Notes under the pieces: model-generated
The model's input: the letters and a program-made list of their open reading frames with translations, nothing else
What the model was told of the DNA's origin: nothing
The model's database searches: none
Translations under genes and position numbers: made by a program
Part shown: positions 56,317-63,383 of the stretch, piece after piece
Numbering within the stretch: the stretch's first letter is position 1
Layout: each line of letters starts with the position of its first letter
Source: a virus
Strand: one strand, 5' to 3'
IMG/VR virus record: IMGVR_UViG_3300043607_000045
Coordinates: 1-64,000 of that record
Length of the DNA stretch: 64,000 nt

Positions 56317-57627
56317 ATGTGCGACGACGGCTTCGCCATCACCGGCGGTGGGGGCGGGGGCGGTGGGGTCGGCCCAGCCGGGCCGGCGGGGCCTGCGGGT
56401 CCGCCCGGCGCGACCGGATCCCCCGGATCCCCAGGCGCGGGCGGCTTGCCTGGGCTGGATGGGATCGATGCTGAGCCCGACTTTCCCATCCCCGGCCTCC
56501 CTGGTGTGGCTGGGACCCCTGGTAGCGCAGGCGTCGCCGGCCCTCCTGGTGCTCCAGGTAGTCCCGGGATCGACGGCGTCGACGGCGATCCGGATTTCCC
56601 GATCCCTGGGCCGCCTGGGGCAACCGGGGCTGCGGGCGCTCCAGGTGCGCAGGGGGATCCGGGGACACCCGGGGCGACCGGACCCACAGGCCCAACGGGC
56701 GCGATGGGGCTCGATGGCGCCGATGCGGAGCCGGATTTCCCGATTCCAGGCCCACCCGGCACGCCAGGGGTAGCCGGATCCGCAGGCGCGCCAGGCGCCG
56801 TGGGTGCGATGGGCGCGCCAGGGCTCGATGGCCTCGACGGCGACCCCGACTTCCCGATCCCCGGCCCGACGGGTCCTCAAGGCCCCGCCGGATCTGCGGG
56901 TGCCACGGGACCCGTCGGGCTCGCCGGCGCGCCAGGTCTGGACGGGATCGATGGGGATCCTGACTTTCCCATCCCTGGACCGCAAGGCCCCACCGGCGCG
57001 CAGGGCTCCATCGGCCCCACTGGCGCGATCGGCTCGACGATCTGGATCCCCGGGATCATCGACGACTCGGCCGGCGATGCGCTGCTTGACTTCTCGGGGC
57101 CGCCCACGGTCTCGCTCCCGCAGCGGATCTACAACGTCTCGGTCGCCTCCCAGGCCCCCGCGGCCGCCACCCGGACCTATCTGACCGGATCCGCGCTCAA
57201 GGTCCCGTCGGGGAAGCTCGCCATCGGGAATATGTTCCTCTGGCGCTTCAACATGACCAAGACGGGCGCCGGCACCGCGCTGTCGACCTTCGACATCGCC
57301 TTCGGCACCGCCGGATCCACCGCCGACACCGCGCGCGTGTCCTTCGTCAAGCCGGCCGGAACCGGGGTGATCGACGAGGCGTGGGTCGAGATCATGGCGA
57401 CGATCCGCGGGCCGATCACCTCGCTCTGTATCGTGAGCGGGCTCTTCCACCTCTCGCACAATCTCGCCGCGACGGGGCACGCGATCATCCCGAACGTCGT
57501 CGTCAATACCCAGTCGGCCGGCTTCGACGTCACCGGCGCCAACATCATCGCCGGGATCTGCCTGACCTCTGGCGCGCTCGACGCGATCACGATCCAACTG
57601 ATGCAAGCCGAAGCGTTCAACCTCTAG
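56317..57627 (+). CDS. collagen-like fibre protein
   Basis: Residues about 10-240 are Gly-x-y triplets interrupted five times by a unit close to GLDGIDGDPDFPIPG. The C-terminal 200 residues form a beta-rich head (IYNVSVASQAPAAATRTYLT, then MFLWRFNMTKTGAGTALSTF), similar to trimeric head domains of phage fibres. It is probably a trimeric collagen-like side fibre or capsid fibre. The two short proteins that follow share the beta-rich style and may join it on the virion. Confidence 0.82.
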   Translation: MCDDGFAITGGGGGGGGVGPAGPAGPAGPPGATGSPGSPGAGGLPGLDGIDAEPDFPIPGLPGVAGTPGSAGVAGPPGAPGSPGIDGVDGDPDFPIPGPPGATGAAGAPGAQGDPGTPGATGPTGPTGAMGLDGADAEPDFPIPGPPGTPGVAGSAGAPGAVGAMGAPGLDGLDGDPDFPIPGPTGPQGPAGSAGATGPVGLAGAPGLDGIDGDPDFPIPGPQGPTGAQGSIGPTGAIGSTIWIPGIIDDSAGDALLDFSGPPTVSLPQRIYNVSVASQAPAAATRTYLTGSALKVPSGKLAIGNMFLWRFNMTKTGAGTALSTFDIAFGTAGSTADTARVSFVKPAGTGVIDEAWVEIMATIRGPITSLCIVSGLFHLSHNLAATGHAIIPNVVVNTQSAGFDVTGANIIAGICLTSGALDAITIQLMQAEAFNL

Positions 57628-57638
57628 AAAGGGATCCT

Positions 57639-58016
57639 ATGGCCGCCAACAAAGTCTTCAACTTCGGACCTGTCGCACTGACGACGACCCTGACCACCAA
57701 CATCCTCAACCCGAATATCACCTCGGTGGCGGGCCCGGTCGGCTTCACCATGTCGCAGCCGTACATCGTGCTGCGGCACATCCGGTTCGTGAACAAGACC
57801 GCCGGCGCGGTCACCATCTCGCTCTGGAAAGGCGCCACCGGCGGCAACGTCGCCGGCACCGAGGTCGTTGGCCAGGGGCTCGTCATCGCCGCCAACAGCG
57901 TGTACGACTGGTACGGGCTGATGCGGCTGGACGCGGCCGACTTCCTGGTCGGCGGCTGCAACACCGCCACCGCGGTCAGCATCCAGGGTGAGGGCGAGAT
58001 CGGGGTCAGCGGCTAG
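57639..58016 (+). CDS. small beta-rich virion protein
   Basis: AAAGGG lies about six bases before ATG 57639. The 125-residue product (VFNFGPVALTTTLTTNILNP, then IRFVNKTAGAVTISLWKGAT) has a jelly-roll-like strand pattern. It probably decorates the fibre or capsid. The stop is one base from the next start. Confidence 0.68.
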   Translation: MAANKVFNFGPVALTTTLTTNILNPNITSVAGPVGFTMSQPYIVLRHIRFVNKTAGAVTISLWKGATGGNVAGTEVVGQGLVIAANSVYDWYGLMRLDAADFLVGGCNTATAVSIQGEGEIGVSG

Positions 58017-58017
58017 G

Positions 58018-58356
58018 ATGGCTGCCCAATTCGTCGCCTTTGGGCCGATCCTGGTGCCGGTGGCCGGCCAGCCCTACCAGGTCCCGGTCCCCGCCGAGAT
58101 GAACCCGCCGAGCTGTCACGCGGTGATCATCGAAGCGCTGCCTGGGAACACCGGCAAGATCTACATCGGCCTGCAGGGGCTGAATCGCGCCTCGCTCGCC
58201 CAGGTGCTGGCGATTCTACCCCTGCCGACAGCCAATCTGCTGCCGACCTTCTCGATCGCACTGACGGTGGCGGGGAACGCGATCAACGTGGGGGCGTTCT
58301 GGATCGACGCCGACATCTCCGGCGAAGGCGTGCTACTCTCAGCGTTGGTCGCCTAA
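58018..58356 (+). CDS. small beta-rich virion protein (second)
   Basis: The 112-residue product (FVAFGPILVPVAGQPYQVPV, then GKIYIGLQGLNRASLAQVLA) has the same small beta-sandwich style as its neighbour but a distinct sequence. A virion accessory role is likely. Confidence 0.66.
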   Translation: MAAQFVAFGPILVPVAGQPYQVPVPAEMNPPSCHAVIIEALPGNTGKIYIGLQGLNRASLAQVLAILPLPTANLLPTFSIALTVAGNAINVGAFWIDADISGEGVLLSALVA

Positions 58357-58357
58357 C

Positions 58358-58447
58358 ATGCACACCTGGCTCGGCTTCCTCGGCGGCGTGCTGCTGATGT
58401 TCGTGGTCGGCTGGGTGATCCTCCTGCGATCAGGCCCGAGGTTCTAG
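58358..58447 (+). CDS. 29-residue membrane peptide
   Basis: The product is MHTWLGFLGGVLLMFVVGWV followed by ILLRSGPRF: one hydrophobic span with a basic end. The stop overlaps the next GTG (TAGTG). The coupling and the all-G/C third positions support it. Possible holin/antiholin-type peptide. Confidence 0.55.
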   Translation: MHTWLGFLGGVLLMFVVGWVILLRSGPRF

Positions 58448-58941
58448 TGCCCGTCCATGATTACTACTGCGCGCGGTGCGGGCAGGTGCTCGTGGACATC
58501 CTGGTCCCGATTGCGATCGGCCAGGCCGCCGGCGCCCCCATCCACTGCGACCAGCCCACCGTCCCGATCCCAGGGATCGGCTCGATGGACTACGGGGCGG
58601 TCAAGGGGGCGGGGTTCAAGGGCTTCACCACCACCGACGCCCGAGGGAACCCGGTCGAGATCAATTCCCTCCATGATCTGCGCCGGGTCGAGCGCGAGAG
58701 TGAGGTCGCGCACCGCAACGGCGAAGGCCAGCCGATGGTCTGGCGGCGCTGGGCGCAGAACAACAGCAACGCGGATCAGCCGACCCTCTCCAAGAGCTAC
58801 TATGGCGGCGACGCCCCCACGCCCCAGGCGAAGCATCGCTTTGGCTCGACGCTGAAGCGCTCCGCCGACGAACCGGCAGGATCCTTTGGGCCGGGGGTCG
58901 ACGAGTCCAATACCTCCGCGCTCGCCATGGAGGGCAAATGA
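58447..58941 (+). CDS. FmdB-like zinc-ribbon protein
   Basis: The N-terminus (PVHDYYCARCGQVLVDIL) with a later IHCDQP gives three Cys residues and one His-like position of a small ribbon, as in FmdB-type regulators. The rest of the 164 residues is polar (VERESEVAHRNGEGQPM, then TPQAKHRFGSTLKRSADE). Similar proteins lie before portal genes in other phages. Role unknown. Confidence 0.68.
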   Translation: MPVHDYYCARCGQVLVDILVPIAIGQAAGAPIHCDQPTVPIPGIGSMDYGAVKGAGFKGFTTTDARGNPVEINSLHDLRRVERESEVAHRNGEGQPMVWRRWAQNNSNADQPTLSKSYYGGDAPTPQAKHRFGSTLKRSADEPAGSFGPGVDESNTSALAMEGK

Positions 58942-59222
58942 TCGCCGTTGACCAGTTCCCACCCGACGACGGCGTCCAGGCGGTCACCTTCGCGCGCGAT
59001 CAGCCGGAGTACGATCCCCTCCCCGCCCTGCTCTACCCGGACGGGACCGTCCTCACCGAGTGGGCCTTCACCGACGAGGAGCGCGCCTTGATCGCGCGCG
59101 GGGAGAATCTCCGGCTCTGGATCATCAAGGGACTCTTCACCCGCTGCAGCCACTGCAATCAAGCCAACCCAACCTACCTCCAGCCGGTGAAGCTCGAACT
59201 GACCCACGAGCAGGTCGCCTGA
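58938..59222 (+). CDS. conserved small phage protein
   Basis: The 94-residue product has YDPLPALLYPDGTVLTEWAF and DEERALIARGENLRLWIIKG, a pattern that recurs widely in small phage proteins of unknown role. A CSHC pair sits near the end. ATGA overlap upstream, TGATG overlap downstream. Confidence 0.7.
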   Translation: MIAVDQFPPDDGVQAVTFARDQPEYDPLPALLYPDGTVLTEWAFTDEERALIARGENLRLWIIKGLFTRCSHCNQANPTYLQPVKLELTHEQVA

Positions 59223-59497
59223 TGCCGACCTCCCTCAAGAGCCAGCTCGATGACGTCGTCGGCGGGCTCGTGAACGCCGAGCCGGCGACCCAGATCACGC
59301 GCGGGATCGCCAAGGTTGGCGAGGCCGCCGAGCCCTATCTGAACAAAGCCAGCGACGCCTACGACTCAGCGAAGACCTGGGTGCAGAAGAAGCTCACCCC
59401 GACCCCGCCACCGATCACCACCGACATCAATCTCCCGGTCTCGGGCAAGCGGAAGGTCACCAAACCCGTCCCCACGCGGTCCCTGAGTAAGCGCTAA
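59222..59497 (+). CDS. small helical protein before portal
   Basis: The 91-residue product has a helical first half (LKSQLDDVVGGLVNAEPATQ, then YLNKASDAYDSAKTWVQKKL) and a Pro/Lys-rich end. It overlaps the portal start by one base. It may be an assembly helper. Confidence 0.62.
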   Translation: MPTSLKSQLDDVVGGLVNAEPATQITRGIAKVGEAAEPYLNKASDAYDSAKTWVQKKLTPTPPPITTDINLPVSGKRKVTKPVPTRSLSKR

Positions 59498-61680
59498 TGG
59501 CCGACTTCAGTCCCTCCGGCGTGCTCGATCTGCCGCAGACCACTGCCGATAGCCTGAGCAAAGGCGACACCCGTGTGCTCGGCTGGCTCAAAGAGTGGCT
59601 GGTGGAGGGGGATCTGATCAACCGATCGGATCCCTCCTACGAGGGGATCGAGAAGGCGTTTGAGTATGTGGTCGGCGAGCAGCGCTCCCCCGAGACGCGC
59701 AAGCTGAAGTACCTCCCCCAGGTCGTCATCAATGAGACGCGGAAAGCGATGCAGGCACACGTCAGCGCGATCACCGACTTCGAGCCGGTGGTCGGCTGGA
59801 AGGGCCCACCCGAGGCGCAGCTCCAGGCGGATCTGCTCAACAAGTATCTCCTGGCCGAGTGGATCACCCTGATGCTCGACCTCGACCTAGGCGACTGCGT
59901 CAAGTACTCGCTCGCCGGCGGGACCGGGGATCTGATCGTCGACTGGGATCCGCATATCCCGCTGGGCGGGGGGCATCAGCTCTCCGCACGGGATCCCAGG
60001 GATACTCTCCCGCTGCGCCCCAGCTACGGCCGCTCCGTCCAGTCCTGGGAGGGGGTGTGCTTCCGCGAGGAGCACTCGGTGAACGTCCTCAAGGGGATGT
60101 ACCCCACACGCGCGCACCTCTTCAAAGCCGCCTCGGATACCTCCCTGGGACGAATCGCCGGCCGCTTCCGGATGGGCCTCTCGCGCCTCCTCAGCCCGGC
60201 CGACCCGCTCGACTCGATCGCTGGTGGGGGATCCGCCGCCTCCGCCCGTCGCCTGCGCCGCGGCTCGGTCGCCCTCTACCGCGGCTACTTCCACGACCGC
60301 ACCCGCAACCTCACCACCACCCCGATCCCGATGGGCACCCCGGGCGCGAACTGGGCCTATGTCGTCAAGCCGGGCGAGCCCCTCTACCCCCGCGGCCGCC
60401 TGCTGGTCGCCACCGACGATGCCGTGATCTATGACGGCCCGAACACCTACTTTCATGGGCTGTTCCCCTTCTGCCGGCTGAAGCTCTGGTCGGTCCCGTG
60501 GCAATTCCTCGGGGTCCCACTCTTTAACGACCTGATGCCGATCCAGGACGCGATCAACGACACGGTGGGGGACATCCGGCTAGGGATCCAGCAGTGGATC
60601 AACCCCGACGTGACCTACAACCGCAACGCCGTGTCCGAGGCGACCATGAAGATCATGGATCCCCGGCGGCCTGGGAAGCGGGTCAAGGTCACCCCGGGGT
60701 TTGGGGATCCCTGGAAGAAGGAGAACGGGCCCAATCCGCAGATCCTCTCGATGGCGATCGAGATGTGGGAGAAGCTCACCACCAAATTCGAGAGCCTGAG
60801 CGGGACGGCGAACCTGCAGGCCCTCCTGCAGCTGCGCCAGATGCCCAGCGCCGACACCATCGAGAAGTACTACAACGCCCTGACCCCGGAGATCCGCAGC
60901 GAGGCACGCACGGTGGAAGCCTTCCTGCGCGACCTCTCCGAGATGATCAAGGTCAACTACTTCCAGTTCCTCAGCAAGGCGAAGCGGATCCAGATCCTGG
61001 GCTCGGCGGGCGAGTCGATGGTCGACTTCGACTTCGACCCCAACACCCTGGTCCCCGGGCTGAAGAAGGGGGATCCGAAGTACACCCCCGAGCTGGACGT
61101 CGACGATACCACCCGGGATCAGCGCGCGATCTTCATTGCCGGCCAGCTCCAGTTCGTCGTAGCGCCCAACTCGGTGCTCGCGATCGACGCCACCGAGCAG
61201 AAGATGATGCGACTGCAGCTCGCCCGGATGGGCTACTACGACTTCTGGTCGCTGCACGAGACACTGCACACCCCGAATGTCGGCGCCCCGCCCGCGGTCC
61301 CGCTGCCGCCGATCGAGCCCCCGCCGCCTGGGCTCCTCGAAGCCATGGTCGCCCAGGTCGTCGCCCCCGGCGGGATGCCGGCGCCGCCAGGAGCCCTGCA
61401 GGCCACCATCCAGGGCGTGATCGCCGGCGCGATCCCGCCGCCCAAGTACACCGATCCGGAGAGCGGCCGCACCTTCACGCTCGACCCGACCTCGGGCTCG
61501 GTCCTAGAACTGCGCATCCCGAACACCATCACCGAGCGCCTCCAGGCCCAGCAGCTCCTGGGCATCGGCCAGACCGAAAACCCAGCCGGGCGGAAGGCGT
61601 CCGGGCAGGCGCCTCCGAAGCAGGAGACCAAGAACGACCAGCCCGGTGGGCGGCCCACCATCACCGAATCGAAGAAATAG
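59497..61680 (+). CDS. portal protein
   Basis: The 727-residue length is that of P22-like portals. Visible blocks include an N-terminal helical domain (VINETRKAMQAHVSAITDFE), a wing region, and the stem/crown-side segment PWQFLGVPLFNDLMPIQDAI with DTVGDIRLGIQ, a hallmark of large podoviral portals. The C-terminal 150 residues are Pro/Ala-rich and could line the barrel or be flexible. It forms the ring through which DNA enters and leaves the head. Confidence 0.85.
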   Translation: MADFSPSGVLDLPQTTADSLSKGDTRVLGWLKEWLVEGDLINRSDPSYEGIEKAFEYVVGEQRSPETRKLKYLPQVVINETRKAMQAHVSAITDFEPVVGWKGPPEAQLQADLLNKYLLAEWITLMLDLDLGDCVKYSLAGGTGDLIVDWDPHIPLGGGHQLSARDPRDTLPLRPSYGRSVQSWEGVCFREEHSVNVLKGMYPTRAHLFKAASDTSLGRIAGRFRMGLSRLLSPADPLDSIAGGGSAASARRLRRGSVALYRGYFHDRTRNLTTTPIPMGTPGANWAYVVKPGEPLYPRGRLLVATDDAVIYDGPNTYFHGLFPFCRLKLWSVPWQFLGVPLFNDLMPIQDAINDTVGDIRLGIQQWINPDVTYNRNAVSEATMKIMDPRRPGKRVKVTPGFGDPWKKENGPNPQILSMAIEMWEKLTTKFESLSGTANLQALLQLRQMPSADTIEKYYNALTPEIRSEARTVEAFLRDLSEMIKVNYFQFLSKAKRIQILGSAGESMVDFDFDPNTLVPGLKKGDPKYTPELDVDDTTRDQRAIFIAGQLQFVVAPNSVLAIDATEQKMMRLQLARMGYYDFWSLHETLHTPNVGAPPAVPLPPIEPPPPGLLEAMVAQVVAPGGMPAPPGALQATIQGVIAGAIPPPKYTDPESGRTFTLDPTSGSVLELRIPNTITERLQAQQLLGIGQTENPAGRKASGQAPPKQETKNDQPGGRPTITESKK

Positions 61681-61711
61681 CCACCCCGGCCGGGCTCCCC
61701 CGATTCGGTCC

Positions 61712-61727
61712 CTCACTTGCAAGTGAG
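61712..61727. repeat. 16-base perfect palindrome
   Basis: CTCACTTGCAAGTGAG is a perfect palindrome 32 bases after the portal stop. With no loop it is a weak RNA hairpin, so a protein-binding site is more likely than a terminator. Confidence 0.5.
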
Positions 61728-61753
61728 CCGCGTCTCCCTCCACACTCGTTCCC

Positions 61754-61960
61754 ATGTGCATGGGCGCCTCCCCGAGCAAAGGTCCAGACCCCTGGCAGGC
61801 CGAGGACGATCATCGGACCCTCACACGCGCCGCGGAAGTCCAGGCGGACCCCGCCCGGATGAAGGGCGTCGTCAAACACCATTCCAAAATGAAGAAAGCG
61901 CTCAGCAACGTGAATCGCACGATCGGGGCGAGTAAACGGATGGGCGGAGGATCCCGATGA
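61754..61960 (+). CDS. small conserved protein downstream of portal
   Basis: The 68-residue product has PWQAEDDHRTLTRAAEVQAD and HHSKMKKALSNVNRTIGAS. The D-x-R-T-L-x-R-A pattern is seen in short proteins placed after portal genes in many phages. ATG 61754 or 61760 could start it. Function unknown. Confidence 0.68.
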   Translation: MCMGASPSKGPDPWQAEDDHRTLTRAAEVQADPARMKGVVKHHSKMKKALSNVNRTIGASKRMGGGSR

Positions 61961-62145
61961 CCGACAAGCACGGCAAGGCGATCACCCCCGGCTGCACGGT
62001 CAAGCTCCCCGATGGGACCAAGGCCCACGTCAGCGGCACGCTCTCCACGCGCGCGACGCTGGCGAAGGCGAGCGAGGTCGAGGTCATCGATCACCAGGGC
62101 GGCGCGAAGGCGGCGGACGGGGACTCGATTATCTGGGGATCCTAA
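61957..62145 (+). CDS. small SH3-like protein, tandem copy A
   Basis: The 62-residue product has TVKLPDGTKAHVSGTLSTRA and SEVEVIDHQGG. It is clearly related to the next gene along its whole length. The fold is probably a small SH3-like barrel. Function unknown. Confidence 0.7.
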   Translation: MTDKHGKAITPGCTVKLPDGTKAHVSGTLSTRATLAKASEVEVIDHQGGAKAADGDSIIWGS

Positions 62146-62336
62146 TGACGGACAGAAATGGGAAGCCGATCACTGTGGGCTGCCGGGTCAAGAATCCGGA
62201 CGGCTCGACCGGCCGGATCACCGGTGTCGTGACCACCAAGGCGCGGGTCCACCTAGCGAGCGAGGTCGAGGTGATCCCCGAGCACACCCATGGCGACAAG
62301 GCTGGCGACGGCGATACGATCGTCTGGGGCACCTAG
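62145..62336 (+). CDS. small SH3-like protein, tandem copy B
   Basis: The 63-residue product has RVKNPDGSTGRITGVVTTKA and SEVEVIPEHTHG, and ends DGDTIVWGT, matching DGDSIIWGS of copy A. It overlaps copy A by one base (TAATG). Confidence 0.7.
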   Translation: MTDRNGKPITVGCRVKNPDGSTGRITGVVTTKARVHLASEVEVIPEHTHGDKAGDGDTIVWGT

Positions 62337-62524
62337 TGCCGCCGTTCACCCCCTACGCCTCCGACGCGCAGCGGCGCTTTTTCCACACCGACACCGCGGC
62401 GGCCAAGGGGATCAGCGCTGAGGACGTCGAGGGCAAGGACCAGGTGAGCAAGGGGCGGAAGCTCCCGAAGAAACTCGGCAAGGTCGCTCCAGTGCAGCGC
62501 GCGCTGATGAGTGGAGGACGGTGA
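62336..62524 (+). CDS. 62-residue conserved protein
   Basis: GTG 62336 overlaps the upstream TAG (TAGTG). The product begins PPFTPYASDAQRRFFHTDTA and ends with a basic segment (KGRKLPKKLGKVAPVQRALM). The SDAQRRF pattern is familiar from small phage proteins. Function unknown. Confidence 0.65.
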   Translation: MPPFTPYASDAQRRFFHTDTAAAKGISAEDVEGKDQVSKGRKLPKKLGKVAPVQRALMSGGR

Positions 62525-62525
62525 G

Positions 62526-62615
62526 ATGGCAAAACCCTTCGGTGGCAAAGGCGCAGCGCCCTTCGGCAAGAAAGTCTCGGGCGGCAAGGGCATGAGCAAG
62601 GGCGGGCGGAAGTAG
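62526..62615 (+). CDS. 29-residue Lys/Gly peptide
   Basis: The product is MAKPFGGKGAAPFGKKVSGG followed by KGMSKGGRK. It repeats the phrase PFGxK and is strongly basic. GGTGAG lies immediately upstream, and the stop adjoins the next ATG. It may neutralise DNA or aid head assembly. Small size makes it uncertain. Confidence 0.5.
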   Translation: MAKPFGGKGAAPFGKKVSGGKGMSKGGRK

Positions 62616-62915
62616 ATGGCCGACGAGTACCCCTCGGGGTACCCCACTCCACCGACGTCGCCTGCCAAGGATCTGCCTGAGCCGGCGAAGCCGAAGTCGC
62701 TCCACGCCAACGCCGTCCGCAACATCAACAGCGAGGGCTTCAGCGTCAAAGACCTCTCGACCGACACCACCGGCCCGATCGGTAACCAGGCCACGGTGCA
62801 CCAGGCGATCAACAGGCAGGTCGAGCAGCGCAACGCGACCTCGAAGAAGATGCAGGCCGCCGACGAGAAGCAGCGCTCACGTCCCTATATCACCGGCCGG
62901 AGCCTGAGCAAGTAG
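62616..62915 (+). CDS. 99-residue polar protein
   Basis: The product starts with a Pro-rich segment (ADEYPSGYPTPPTSPAKDLP) and continues with a helical polar part (TVHQAINRQVEQRNATSKKM). Its stop directly adjoins the next start. A head-assembly accessory role is possible. Confidence 0.62.
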   Translation: MADEYPSGYPTPPTSPAKDLPEPAKPKSLHANAVRNINSEGFSVKDLSTDTTGPIGNQATVHQAINRQVEQRNATSKKMQAADEKQRSRPYITGRSLSK

Positions 62916-63317
62916 ATGCCTGGATCCTTCTCGGCCCCCGCGGCGTCGGTCGCCTCCGACACCCCGCTCGACGGCCCGCCGCCCTCGCCGACCGCGATGA
63001 GTAGCGCGCCCCCGGGAGGCGGATCCTTCGGCATGAAGGGGCTCGCCGGCCCGCAGCCTGTGGCCGCCGGCCAGATGCCCCCCGAGGTCTTGACCGGGAT
63101 CACCCAGGCGGCCTCGACCATTTCGCAGACCCTGGACAGCTTCGCGCAGGTCACCCCCGACAAGGCGACGCAGATCGCCCTGATCAAGGAACTCCTGCAG
63201 CAGTATCTCTCGGAGATCATGGTGGCCGGCGGCGGCCCTGTGTCTCCAACCGCCCCCGGTGCCGCGCCGCCGATGGGGGGGATCGACAAGGGCATCGCGG
63301 GACCTGGCGCGGTGTAG
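62916..63317 (+). CDS. 133-residue protein, scaffold-adjacent
   Basis: Pro/Gly/Ser-rich ends surround one ordered helical block (VLTGITQAASTISQTLDSFA, then ATQIALIKELLQQYLSEIMV). This short helical core between flexible arms suits an assembly factor. No family recognised. Confidence 0.62.
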   Translation: MPGSFSAPAASVASDTPLDGPPPSPTAMSSAPPGGGSFGMKGLAGPQPVAAGQMPPEVLTGITQAASTISQTLDSFAQVTPDKATQIALIKELLQQYLSEIMVAGGGPVSPTAPGAAPPMGGIDKGIAGPGAV

Positions 63318-63321
63318 TGGC

Positions 63322-63362
63322 AGAGGCGCTGGCCTCGGGATCCCCCCGAGAGGCGCTGGCCT
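63322..63362 (+). promoter_or_regulatory. hairpin flanked by a 14-base direct repeat before the scaffold gene
   Basis: AGAGGCGCTGGCCT occurs at 63322-63335 and 63349-63362. Between and overlapping them CTCGGG and CCCGAG form a six-base stem with a five-base loop (63334-63350). It may be a weak terminator or processing site that sets the level of the head genes that follow. Confidence 0.5.
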
Positions 63363-63383
63363 GAACACACACGGAGAGACTCC

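Noticed and set aside
56245-57606. Minus-strand open frame of 453 codons opposite the collagen-like gene
   Set aside because: The repeats on this strand are only the antisense of the Gly-x-y triplets.
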